Positions 27,702 to 35,897 of a stretch of DNA of 50,638 bases are shown one piece after another. The stretch is from Eubacteriales bacterium (GTDB lineage Bacteria > Bacillota > Clostridia > Oscillospirales > Acutalibacteraceae): the NCBI GenBank assembly GCA_029219885.1, contig JAQXUH010000037.1, positions 1 through 50,638 of the forward strand, given 5' to 3'. Below the pieces are notes generated by a model. It worked only from the letters and a program-made list of their open reading frames with translations, had not been told where the DNA came from and did not search any database. The position numbers and the translations under genes are program-made. Within the stretch, counting starts at the first letter, position 1. The number at the start of each line of letters is the position of its first letter.

Positions 27702-27724
27702 GTTATCTAAGGTGGGAGAGAATT

Positions 27725-28297
27725 ATGTCAAAGGATAATGATATGGCAGATGACTCAATTCTTTCAAATGCGCAGTCGGGCAACCAAAAGGTCACCGAAA
27801 CGCTGATAAAGCAGTACACCTCTCTTGTTGAGGCTGTTGCGTCAAAGTATACCTCATCCCCTATGGAGTATGACGATTTAGTTCAGGAGGGTATGATAGG
27901 TTTGCTGGCGGCTATTAAGTCTTATGACGAGAGCAGAGGTGCAGGTTTTAAAACGTATGCGTCAGTTTGTATAGACAATTCTATTCAAACAGCTTTGAGA
28001 AAATTTTATCGTCAAAAGGATATTCCGATGCAGAATTTTGTGGAATATCAGGAGGAGGAAATTTCTCAGCATCGCGTAAGTATCAGTGCGGAGGACGCCT
28101 ATATTGCCGGTGAAAGCGTTTCACTGTTGTCTAAGGTTCTTCGGGAAAATCTCTCAGATTTTGAAAACGAGGTCTTACGCCTGCATATAGTCGGATGCAG
28201 CTACAATGAAATTGCCAAAAGATTAAGCAAAACACCTAAAGCGATTGATAACGCTATTCAGCGTATCAGAAGAAAGCTGTCAAGCAAAAGCTTTTGA
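27725..28297 (+). CDS. Sigma-70 family RNA polymerase sigma factor, SigH-like
   Basis: 190 residues from ATG at 27725 (MSKDNDMADDS), which has GGTGGGAGAG just upstream; an in-frame start at 27692 overlaps the promoter. Region 2 is YDDLVQEGMIGLLAAIKSYDES and GAGFKTYASVCIDNSIQTALR. Region 4 helix-turn-helix is CSYNEIAKRLSKTPKAIDNAIQRIRRKL. Region 3 is lacking, as in SigH and ECF types. The closest recognised group is clostridial sporulation SigH, but a paralogue is possible. No anti-sigma gene is adjacent; a zinc-ribbon gene follows after 42 nt. Confidence 0.82.
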   Translation: MSKDNDMADDSILSNAQSGNQKVTETLIKQYTSLVEAVASKYTSSPMEYDDLVQEGMIGLLAAIKSYDESRGAGFKTYASVCIDNSIQTALRKFYRQKDIPMQNFVEYQEEEISQHRVSISAEDAYIAGESVSLLSKVLRENLSDFENEVLRLHIVGCSYNEIAKRLSKTPKAIDNAIQRIRRKLSSKSF

Positions 28298-28339
28298 CGG
28301 TACATATCCGACAATAAAAAATTTGAAGAGGTATCAAAA

Positions 28340-28609
28340 ATGTACGAGGACAAAACTTTAGTATGTAAGGACTGCGGTCAGGAATTTGTTTTTACCGCAG
28401 GCGAACAGGAATTCTATGATTCCAAGGGCTTTGAAAACGAGCCGCAGAGATGCAAGGAATGCCGTGACAAAAAGAAAAAGGCTCATCGTGAATATCACGA
28501 CGCTGTTTGTGCAGCATGCGGTGCATCTTGCAAGGTTCCTTTTGTTCCAAACGGAGAAAAGCCTGTTTATTGCAGCGAATGCTTTGCAAAGCTTACTGAA
28601 GAAAAATAA
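28340..28609 (+). CDS. Small zinc-ribbon protein
   Basis: 89 residues with nine cysteines: C9, C12, C38, C41 form one zinc ribbon (VCKDCGQEF...RCKECRDKKKK) and C57, C60, C78, C81 a second (VCAACG...YCSECF), with C64 extra. This matches the CxxC-repeat zinc-ribbon proteins of Clostridia and Chloroflexi whose function is unknown. SD GAAGAGG lies before the ATG. Probably co-transcribed with the sigma factor gene 42 nt upstream. Confidence 0.85.
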   Translation: MYEDKTLVCKDCGQEFVFTAGEQEFYDSKGFENEPQRCKECRDKKKKAHREYHDAVCAACGASCKVPFVPNGEKPVYCSECFAKLTEEK

Positions 28610-28667
28610 ATTTATAATTTGTAATAAAGTTATTTTTTCATATTTTAATCTCCTTGAAAAAGGGAAA

Positions 28668-28699
28668 AAGGCACGGACTTTAGCTCCGTGTCTTTTTTT
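28668..28699 (+). terminator. Terminator of sigma factor/zinc-ribbon operon
   Basis: GGCACGGA (28670-28677) with TCCGTGTC (28685-28692, one G-T pair), then TTTTTTT. Confidence 0.88.
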
Positions 28700-28722
28700 G
28701 TAAAATAAAAATAAAAAATATC

Positions 28723-28751
28723 TTGACATATCGTAATTCTTGTGTTAATAT
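28723..28751 (+). promoter_or_regulatory. Promoter of tRNA-Ser
   Basis: TTGACA (28723-28728), 17 bp, TAATAT (28746-28751); the tRNA begins 15 nt downstream. Confidence 0.8.
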
Positions 28752-28766
28752 TATTGAGCACCAAAC

Positions 28767-28855
28767 GCAGAGGTATCGAAGTGGTCATAACGAGGCGGTC
28801 TTGAAAACCGTTTGTCCGAAAGGGCGCGTGGGTTCGACTCCCACCCTCTGCGCCA
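28767..28855 (+). tRNA. tRNA-Ser(TGA)
   Basis: 89-nt class II tRNA: acceptor GCAGAGG pairs with CCTCTGC, anticodon loop CTTGAAA (anticodon TGA), long variable arm (TTTGTCCGAAAGGGCGC), T-loop TTCGACT, discriminator G, encoded CCA. Confidence 0.96.
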
Positions 28856-28858
28856 GAA

Positions 28859-28897
28859 AAAGCCATTCTTGTTTTATTAACAGGAATGGTTTTTTTA
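28859..28897 (+). terminator. Terminator of tRNA-Ser
   Basis: AAGCCATTCTTGTT pairs with AACAGGAATGGTTT (G-T wobbles), followed by a T-run. Confidence 0.85.
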
Positions 28898-28968
28898 ATT
28901 ACATTTGTTTCTTACGGCAGTTTAAATTTTTTACTGCCGTTATTTTTTTGCCTTTACACTGATTTAAC

Positions 28969-28996
28969 TTGAAAAAATGATTATATATGTTATTAT
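28969..28996 (+). promoter_or_regulatory. Promoter of glycosyltransferase gene
   Basis: TTGAAA (28969-28974), 16 bp, TATTAT (28991-28996), 30 nt before the start codon. Confidence 0.6.
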
Positions 28997-29025
28997 ATAA
29001 TTAATAAGATGTGAGAGGTATAATT

Positions 29026-31776
29026 ATGAAAGACTGCAAGGTAAGTATTATTCTTCCGGTATATAACACAGCAAAATATCTTGAGGACTGTATGGACAGT
29101 CTTATAAACCAAAGTCTCAAGGAAATCGAGATTATTGCCGTAAACGACGGAAGCACAGATAATTCACTTGAAATACTTAAAAGCTATCAGGCAAGATATC
29201 CCGAAAAGGTATATGTTTATAATACTGAAAATCACGGCGTAAGCAGTGCAAGAAATTTTGGTATTGAAAAGGCCTGCGGTGAATACATCTGGTTTGTTGA
29301 TTCAGACGATTATACCGAGCCCGACGCCTGTCAGCGACTTTATGATAAAGCGGTAAGGGACAATAACGATTTAGTCCTTTTCAGCAGATATGATGTTGAC
29401 GGCACCACAGGCGAGAAAACTGCTAATAAAACCTTTCACTTCAATCAAAACTTCAAAGCCTGCAACAAGGCATATGAAATGGTTAAGCTGTCCCCTTTCC
29501 CTTGGAATAAGTTTATAAAAAAGGAGCTCCTTGAGGGCGTACGCTTTCCTGTGGGAATACGCTTTGAAGATTTACCTATATCATTCATCCTTTTCAGCAG
29601 AGCAAAAAGTGTGGGCGTTATTAACGATTACCTGTATGATTACAGAGTGCAGGTTGGCTTTTTAAGTAAATTTACAGAATCAACTCTTGATATAGTTAAG
29701 GCCGTTGAATTTTTAAGGAGCACTCTTGAAAGCGACGGCACTTTGAGCCTTTATGCAGATGAGGTTGAGTATATCACAATCCGTCACTTCTGTTATAGAT
29801 TTGAACAGCTTTTGACTCTCAGCTCGGCAGAAGATTACAGTCTTAAAATCAAGCTTATCAACACGCTTTTTGATTATCTTGAGGAAAAATATCCAAACAG
29901 GGATAACAACCCTTATCTTATTTATAATCTGCCTGACAGAATTTACAGGCTTTACGATTTCTACTCTTCAAAAGAAAAGCTGACGGAATACGTTGAAAGC
30001 ACAAAGGATATGACCTTTGAGGAACAGACAGTTTACAACGCAGAGCTGACAGAAAAATATTCGCCGGCAGAAAAGGCGGCAAAGCCTTTTGATGAAATCA
30101 AGGAAAAGAACAAGGAAAAATCACTTCTTTTCAACACAATTCAAAGAAACGAAAGCGTTAATAACAGTGCAGTTTTTATATCAAATTCCAATAACGGAAT
30201 AAGCTCTTCCCTGCTATCATTTCTTGTTTACATAAGCAAAAACTCTCCGGACACAGTTACGGCTGTTTCCTGCGGTAAGAATAACAAGGAAAAAGCAAAG
30301 AAAATACTGAACAGTTACGGTCTTGAGAGCACAAAGGTTTTCAAGCGTGGCGGCGAAAATTATGTTAAATTCACAGCTACTGCAAAATACATTTTTGCCG
30401 ACTGTCCTCTTGAGCACTATTTTAAAACGGCTGACGGGCAGACATACATAAATGTAATGACCGAGCATATTGCTCCTAAGGAGCTTTACAGGCGAAACGG
30501 CAACGATTTTGCATTCTCTGCGGTGCAGAAAAGTCTTATGACGGCAGACGTTACGCTGTATAATAACGAAAGCGGAAAGGCAGTATTTGAACAGAAGTAC
30601 AGAGTTTCAGGCTTAGGTGTTAAATCTGCCTGCGTGGAAAATCCGTCAGCAGATTTAGCAGGTATCAGCGATATTAAAAAAGCACTTTCAATTGAGAGTA
30701 AAAAAATTCTTATGCTGGTGCCGAAATACAAGGCAGGCGAGGACAGAACTGCCATAAAAGCATACCGCAAATTTATGGCATCACTTATTCAGCTTGACAG
30801 AGAAATGGCTGACGATGAAGTGGCTGTACTTTGCCTTGACGATATTCCCTTTGATGCGGATATGAATATTTTCACTCACATTATCCTGCTGCCTGAGGAA
30901 TACAGTCTTTACGATTTGGCAGGAAGTGCAGATGTTATTGCAACTAACTATCATCAGCTTTTGAAATCAAGTGACAGCTTCGGTGCAAAAACCGTCAGGT
31001 ATATTACCGACGAAAAGAGATATATTACAAATGAGGAGCTTGAGGTTAATGAAGGTGACTTCCCTGTTTTCATCGACAGTCTCGCTCTTGCAGAATATCT
31101 CCACAACGCACAAAAGATTGACGAAAAGGAAGCAGACACAAATGCCTCAAAGAAAATTTTTGATTTAATAAATGACTTATCCTCTGTTAAAGCAGAAGAA
31201 TCGGAAGAGGCAAATGTGCTTTACTTCTTAGGCGGAAAGCTGACCGAAAACAGAATCAGGACTTTCAAAAGGCTTGAAAGAGAAAATCCTGTCAAAAGGT
31301 ATTTTATTGCTTTTGACGAGGGCAAAAATTCCGACTACGGTGATGAGCTTTTGGGACAGTTCAGGGGCAAAAATTACATTCCTTTACGTTTTGACACCAC
31401 AAGCTGTTTTGGCGACAAGGAGATAACTTCAATCTGCTCAAAGGGCAGAGCACCTCTGTTTGGCAAGGATAAGCTTGATGATGACAGAAAGCGTGAATGG
31501 AAAAAGTATTTCGGCAGTATACATTTTGACGAAATCATAATTCTTTCCGTCGGTGAGATTGAAAGGAATCTTATGTTCATAGGTGCTGCACCTCAGCTTT
31601 CATACAGTTTTAACTGGTTTGGCATTGATAAATACAACAATAAAAAGGCGTTCAGGTGTAAGGTTGATTATATCTGCAAGGAGCTTGAGGGAGCACAGAG
31701 AGTTGTTATTTCCGAGGAAATGCAGGGACTTAAGTGCATTAAGGACCTGAATATAGCAGAAAACCTCAGCGAATAA
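29026..31776 (+). CDS. Two-module glycosyltransferase: GT2 domain plus degenerate CDP-glycerol-transferase-like C-terminus
   Basis: 916 residues from ATG at 29026 (SD GAGAGG; an in-frame GTG at 29011 overlaps the SD). Residues 1-330 are a GT2 GT-A domain: VSIILPVYNTAKYLEDCMDS, NDGSTDNS and the metal motif VDSDD (91-95). After a Lys/Glu-rich linker, residues about 365-916 resemble the GT-B fold of TagB/TagF-type glycerophosphotransferases. The expected HGTPLK-type active-site segment appears only as TYINVMTEHIAPKELYRRNG, and DDRKREWKKYFGSIHFDEIIILS matches their accessory domain. Likely cytoplasmic and involved in teichoic-acid-like or other cell-surface glycan synthesis; the C-terminal module may be non-catalytic. 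No transmembrane segments. Monocistronic. Confidence 0.82.
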   Translation: MKDCKVSIILPVYNTAKYLEDCMDSLINQSLKEIEIIAVNDGSTDNSLEILKSYQARYPEKVYVYNTENHGVSSARNFGIEKACGEYIWFVDSDDYTEPDACQRLYDKAVRDNNDLVLFSRYDVDGTTGEKTANKTFHFNQNFKACNKAYEMVKLSPFPWNKFIKKELLEGVRFPVGIRFEDLPISFILFSRAKSVGVINDYLYDYRVQVGFLSKFTESTLDIVKAVEFLRSTLESDGTLSLYADEVEYITIRHFCYRFEQLLTLSSAEDYSLKIKLINTLFDYLEEKYPNRDNNPYLIYNLPDRIYRLYDFYSSKEKLTEYVESTKDMTFEEQTVYNAELTEKYSPAEKAAKPFDEIKEKNKEKSLLFNTIQRNESVNNSAVFISNSNNGISSSLLSFLVYISKNSPDTVTAVSCGKNNKEKAKKILNSYGLESTKVFKRGGENYVKFTATAKYIFADCPLEHYFKTADGQTYINVMTEHIAPKELYRRNGNDFAFSAVQKSLMTADVTLYNNESGKAVFEQKYRVSGLGVKSACVENPSADLAGISDIKKALSIESKKILMLVPKYKAGEDRTAIKAYRKFMASLIQLDREMADDEVAVLCLDDIPFDADMNIFTHIILLPEEYSLYDLAGSADVIATNYHQLLKSSDSFGAKTVRYITDEKRYITNEELEVNEGDFPVFIDSLALAEYLHNAQKIDEKEADTNASKKIFDLINDLSSVKAEESEEANVLYFLGGKLTENRIRTFKRLERENPVKRYFIAFDEGKNSDYGDELLGQFRGKNYIPLRFDTTSCFGDKEITSICSKGRAPLFGKDKLDDDRKREWKKYFGSIHFDEIIILSVGEIERNLMFIGAAPQLSYSFNWFGIDKYNNKKAFRCKVDYICKELEGAQRVVISEEMQGLKCIKDLNIAENLSE

Positions 31777-31783
31777 AACAAAC

Positions 31784-31820
31784 AAAAAAGAGACTTGATT
31801 TTACTCAAGTCTCTTTTCTT
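31784..31820 (+). terminator. Bidirectional terminator
   Basis: A 13-bp perfect stem (31786-31798 with 31805-31817) with flanking A- and T-runs, between the convergent glycosyltransferase and E2-like genes. Confidence 0.9.
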
Positions 31821-31859
31821 TTACAATCAATTTATCTGAATAGGTATATAAATATAAAA

Positions 31860-32780
31860 TTATTTCCAGCTTTGAACTACTGACGGGTCAGCGAAAATCT
31901 CGTCAAAACGTCTCATAAGAGGAACAATATCGCCGTAGTCAAGTGCTCTGTGGTCAATAGCAATTGTGATAGGCATAATGAGTCTTGGCTCAACCTTATC
32001 ATTTCCGTTTTCGTCAGTAACAACTACAGCTCTCTTCTGTGCAGAGTTAATAGCAAAAGCAGTTGTCTGCGGCGGAATAATTTCAAGGAGAGCACAGAAG
32101 CCCTTTTGCTCTCTGTAAACTGAGCCTAAGTTTGAAATAGTAGTTGTTCCCTGCTCGATATCGTGCTTTGTAAGACGCTCGGTAGTAGGAATAGAATAGT
32201 AATCTTTCTTAGCTTTTCCGCCGAGAGTTTTTACCTTATGCTTACCTGTCTTTGAGCCGTAAAGTCTTCTTATAGCCTGAAGAAGTTTGCCCTCTTTAAG
32301 TCCATTGAGTGTATTGTCAAGAGAAACCTCAAACATAACCTCGTTCATATCCGAGCCTCTTGCTCTACGTGCCGTATCGTTAATAGCAGCAGTCATTTCT
32401 GTAAGAGTCTTATTGCCCATATCGTGCATATTAACTGTCATCATTTCACCTGACGGAAGAATCATCGGCATTGAAATATCAATATGGTCAAAATAAACAA
32501 GGCGTCCTCTTACAAGTTTTCTGTTGAAGAAAAGATGTGTGTTCATCTTAGGTGCTGCCTTAAGTCCCTCGCAGAGAATTTTAAGCATAACTGTATTGAT
32601 TGTGATTTTCTTTTCTTTATCAGTACAATCTGCGTTAAGCTTCTTAACTTCATTGAAAAGCTCTGTAACGTCTGCTTCGTATGTAACGACAGCGTGAGGA
32701 ATTGTTTCCCAGCTTTCAGCCGTCATATTTGATACGATTTTTCTCGCAATTCCGAAATGTTCTTCTTTAACAATTGCCAT
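31860..32780 (-). CDS. Lipoyl-less E2-like acyltransferase (CAT/2-oxoacid dehydrogenase E2 fold)
   Basis: 306 residues corresponding only to the catalytic domain of dihydrolipoamide acyltransferases; lipoyl and subunit-binding domains are absent. The active-site motif is DHRALDYGD, with catalytic His 277; family members usually have HRxxDG, so Tyr replaces Gly. TISNLGSVYREQKGFCALLEIIPPQTTAFAIN is the other conserved E2 segment. No E1 or E3 gene is nearby; instead it lies 45 nt after a CoA-transferase gene. Inference: it transfers acyl groups from CoA thioesters to an unknown acceptor, or is a regulatory paralogue. SD AAGGAG precedes the ATG. Confidence 0.85.
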   Translation of the reverse strand: MAIVKEEHFGIARKIVSNMTAESWETIPHAVVTYEADVTELFNEVKKLNADCTDKEKKITINTVMLKILCEGLKAAPKMNTHLFFNRKLVRGRLVYFDHIDISMPMILPSGEMMTVNMHDMGNKTLTEMTAAINDTARRARGSDMNEVMFEVSLDNTLNGLKEGKLLQAIRRLYGSKTGKHKVKTLGGKAKKDYYSIPTTERLTKHDIEQGTTTISNLGSVYREQKGFCALLEIIPPQTTAFAINSAQKRAVVVTDENGNDKVEPRLIMPITIAIDHRALDYGDIVPLMRRFDEIFADPSVVQSWK

Positions 32781-32825
32781 TTATATATCTCCTTATTTTA
32801 TGATTAGATTTGTTGTTTAAAAGTT

Positions 32826-34223
32826 TTATTCGCAAGATTTGGAGGATGGAGAAAGTATATTTTTAACATCCTCTTTAATCTGTTCTTTTGTGTTGCTGAT
32901 GTATTCCATAACCTCGTCCTTGGTAAAAGGCTCCTCGTTATAACGCTTCATATACTCGATAGCGAGAACAGGTCTGAATTTCGGATGAGCTATGGAAATC
33001 AAAGCTCTTGCTCTCTCCTTAAGAGTTTTTCCCTTAAGCTGTGCAATACCGTATTCTGTAACAACGTAGTTGACGTCATTTCTCGGCGTGGTAACTGCAC
33101 TGCCCTCGGTAATTTTATCAACAATTCTTGAAATCATACCGCCCTTTGCAGTTGACGGCATTGCAATAATTGAACGTCCGCCTTTACTCATTGTTGCACC
33201 ACGGACAAAATCCACCTGACCGCCTACGGCTGAAAATTGATTAAGTCCCACAGTATCGGAAACTACCTGACCGAGCAGGTCAACCTGCAAGCAGGAATTG
33301 ATAGAAACCATATTGTCATTTTTTGCAATCTCAATAGGATTGTTGACATAATCAATAGGATGAAGCTCAACAGACGGATTGTTATTAATGTAATTATTCA
33401 GCTTTTCCGAGCCGAAAGCCGCACCGATAACAGTTCTGTAAGCATTGGTCTGCTTTTTCTTATTGTTGATAACGCCTGCCTCAAGCAAATCGACAACGCC
33501 GTCACCTACAAGCTCGCTGTGAATGCCCAAATCTTTTTTATCCCAAAGCTGAGCACATACTGCATTCGGAATACCGCCGATTCCAAGCTGTAAGCAATCG
33601 CCGTCGTGAATGAGTGACGCACAATACTTGCCGATTTTCATCTCCGTATCGGAAATTTCAACGCTTTTAACCTCGGGAAGCTTTTCATCACATTCAACAA
33701 AATATGTAAAATCTCTGACGTGCTTAATACTGTTACCGAAGGTTCTTGGCATATACTTATTAACCTGAGCGATAACAACCTCGCAGTAGTCGGTAGTGCC
33801 TTTTGTGTAATCAACAGTAGTGCCGAAGGACACGTAGCCGTGCTCATCAGGAGGCGATACCATAACTATACTGACTCTCGGGCAGATATAGTTTTTAATC
33901 ATCTCAGGAATTTCATAAAAGTGAGAAGTTGTAAATTCACTTACGCCGCTGGAAATTGCTTTTCTGTTGCTTGGAGATGCAAAAAGACAATTCAAGGTGA
34001 AATGGCCTTTCATCTCAGGTCTGCACCAAGGTGAGTCACCGAGGGTAAGCATATTGACAATTTCTACATTATGATAATCTTCATAATGCTCTATAAGAGC
34101 TCTTTCAATTGCAAAAGGCTCACCGCAGGCAAAGCCTGTTACTACCTTGTCGTTATCGTGAATTGACTTGATAGCTTCCTCGGCAGTAACCAATTTGCTC
34201 TCGTATATCTCTCTCCAATCCAT
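32826..34223 (-). CDS. Acetyl-CoA hydrolase/transferase-family CoA-transferase (butyryl-CoA:acetate or 4-hydroxybutyrate type)
   Basis: 465 residues. Catalytic Glu 237 in HSELVGDGVVDLLEAG, oxyanion loop LGIGGIPNAVCAQL, and the C-terminal SDTVGLNQFSAVGGQVDFVRGA and GGRSIIAMPSTAKGGMISRIV typical of class I-like CoA-transferases of the Cat1/Cat2/But/AbfT group. They move CoA between acyl-CoA and acetate. Butyryl-CoA:acetate transfer is plausible in this type of organism but the acyl specificity cannot be read. SD AAGGGG precedes the ATG. First gene of a two-gene operon with the E2-like protein. Confidence 0.87.
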   Translation of the reverse strand: MDWREIYESKLVTAEEAIKSIHDNDKVVTGFACGEPFAIERALIEHYEDYHNVEIVNMLTLGDSPWCRPEMKGHFTLNCLFASPSNRKAISSGVSEFTTSHFYEIPEMIKNYICPRVSIVMVSPPDEHGYVSFGTTVDYTKGTTDYCEVVIAQVNKYMPRTFGNSIKHVRDFTYFVECDEKLPEVKSVEISDTEMKIGKYCASLIHDGDCLQLGIGGIPNAVCAQLWDKKDLGIHSELVGDGVVDLLEAGVINNKKKQTNAYRTVIGAAFGSEKLNNYINNNPSVELHPIDYVNNPIEIAKNDNMVSINSCLQVDLLGQVVSDTVGLNQFSAVGGQVDFVRGATMSKGGRSIIAMPSTAKGGMISRIVDKITEGSAVTTPRNDVNYVVTEYGIAQLKGKTLKERARALISIAHPKFRPVLAIEYMKRYNEEPFTKDEVMEYISNTKEQIKEDVKNILSPSSKSCE

Positions 34224-34278
34224 AAATAATACCCCTTAAATTGTTACGAATTGAGCGATTTGTATAAATCTCCTTAAT

Positions 34279-34308
34279 ATAATACATTAATAAGTATCTT
34301 GTTGTCAA
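34279..34308 (-). promoter_or_regulatory. Promoter of CoA-transferase operon
   Basis: TTGACA (34303-34308), 18 bp, TATTAT (34279-34284) on the minus strand, with a 50-nt leader. Confidence 0.72.
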
Positions 34309-34355
34309 TAAAAATAATTGTTAAATATTTTTAGACTATTATCCGTTTTTGACTG

Positions 34356-34384
34356 TTGCCTTTCTTTTTAATACATTGTATAAT
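34356..34384 (+). promoter_or_regulatory. Promoter of GH110-like/PFK operon
   Basis: TTGCCT (34356-34361), 17 bp, TATAAT (34379-34384). The expected transcription start falls about 10 nt before the ATG, so the mRNA leader is very short. Confidence 0.6.
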
Positions 34385-34400
34385 ACCTGCGGTGATTGAA

Positions 34401-35897
34401 ATGATTATTGATATTACGAAATACTGCACCGCATCTAACGCATCGATAGGAGTTATCCAAGCCGTTAGAGAAATTCAAAGCGGTGACACGTTATACTTCC
34501 CTGAAAACGTATATCATTTTTATAAAGATTACAGCATTCACAAGGTTTACCATATGACTAATACCGACTCATTTGTTAAGCCTGATAAATATTTTGGTAT
34601 ACTTATTGAGGACAAAGAGAATATTACTATTGACGGCGGCGGCTCTGTTTTCGTCATTCACGGAGATATGTGTGCTCTGTCGCTGATAAGATGTAAAAAT
34701 ATTAAACTGAAGAATTTTACTGTCCGCTATAATTCACCAACTAATTTTGAAATGACTGTAAAAGAAAAAAGTCTTTTCAAAATAAAATATGAAATTCCTG
34801 ATAATTCTACATTTTATGTAAAGGACAATAAGATAACATTTTTTGAGCAAAGTCCCTTTACAAAGAAGAATTATTACGAATACACAGGCAATAAAGAGTG
34901 CTACTGTAACGTTATTCACAGAGGTGACGAGGTTTTCAGAACACAGCTGTCCCCTGTTAAAACTGCATTGAAAATCAAGCGTACTGCTCAAAATGAAGTA
35001 GTCTGCACTTATCCTGTTGCACCTGCTCTTAAGGTAGGTGACACAATCGCTATGTCAAGAAATTGGTGCAGAGATAACTGCGGTCTGTTCTTTTGGGAGT
35101 GCTGTGATATAGCAAGTGAAAACATCACCGTAAACTATATGCACGGTTTCGGCTGGCTTTCCCAAATGTGTGAGAATTTGAGCTTTGACAAAATTTCATT
35201 TGTTCCTGCTAAAGGATATCACGTTTCGTCCTTTGCCGACTGCATTCACGTCTGTGGCTGTAAAGGTTATGTCAATATCACCGACTGCCTGTTCACCCAC
35301 CCACACGATGACGGAATAAATATCCACGGAGCATTTTTAAGACTGAAAAATATTATTGACATACACACAGCGGAATTTGAATTTGTCCACAAACAACAAG
35401 GCGGATATAAGGCGTTTTTCCCGGGAAATAAGGTTAAGCTTTACAGGACAAAGGATCTTTCCGAGCTTGACGGACTTTATACTGTTGAAAGCACAGAGGA
35501 TGATATCGAGGGTAAAACAGTAAAAATCAAATTTAAAGAAACACTCCCTCCACTTCAAAAAACTCTTTTTGTATGTGAAAACGTGACATATAATCCTGAG
35601 GTTAAAATCTCGGGCTGCACATTCAAAGCAATTCCCACAAGAGGTATACTTTGCACTACCGATAGAAAATCGGAAATCTGCGACAACAATTTCAAAAGCC
35701 TTAAAATGCCTGATATTTTCATTTCCTGCGACTGTAGGGACTGGTACGAGTCAGGACCATGCAGGAATATGAAAATTCACAACAATATGTTTTCGCAGAA
35801 AAATCCTGTGGTTTTAAAGCCTATTGCAGTTGTAAGGCCTGTGGCGAATGTACATAAAAATATAGAAATTTACGATAATGAAATCAAGGAGAACTAA
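34401..35897 (+). CDS. GH110-like parallel beta-helix glycosidase (alpha-1,3-galactosidase type)
   Basis: 498 residues from ATG at 34401 (SD GGTGATTGAA); an in-frame start at 34356 would coincide with the promoter. No signal peptide, so cytoplasmic. Right-handed beta-helix repeats are visible (ITIDGGGSVFVIHG, IKLKNFTVRYNSP, VNITDCLFTHPHDDGINIHG, VKISGCTFKAIP, MKIHNNMFS). The segment SSFADCIHVCGCKGYVNITDCLFTHPHDDGINIHG, with D303-D304, corresponds to the ADGIH...DDAINVHG signature of GH110 enzymes, which remove terminal alpha-1,3-galactose. Stop overlaps the PFK start by one nucleotide. Specificity is inferred. Confidence 0.75.
   Translation: MIIDITKYCTASNASIGVIQAVREIQSGDTLYFPENVYHFYKDYSIHKVYHMTNTDSFVKPDKYFGILIEDKENITIDGGGSVFVIHGDMCALSLIRCKNIKLKNFTVRYNSPTNFEMTVKEKSLFKIKYEIPDNSTFYVKDNKITFFEQSPFTKKNYYEYTGNKECYCNVIHRGDEVFRTQLSPVKTALKIKRTAQNEVVCTYPVAPALKVGDTIAMSRNWCRDNCGLFFWECCDIASENITVNYMHGFGWLSQMCENLSFDKISFVPAKGYHVSSFADCIHVCGCKGYVNITDCLFTHPHDDGINIHGAFLRLKNIIDIHTAEFEFVHKQQGGYKAFFPGNKVKLYRTKDLSELDGLYTVESTEDDIEGKTVKIKFKETLPPLQKTLFVCENVTYNPEVKISGCTFKAIPTRGILCTTDRKSEICDNNFKSLKMPDIFISCDCRDWYESGPCRNMKIHNNMFSQKNPVVLKPIAVVRPVANVHKNIEIYDNEIKEN

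Noticed and set aside
28358-28729. Minus-strand frame over the zinc-ribbon gene
   Set aside because: It runs opposite a clear cysteine-motif protein and through its terminator; shadow.
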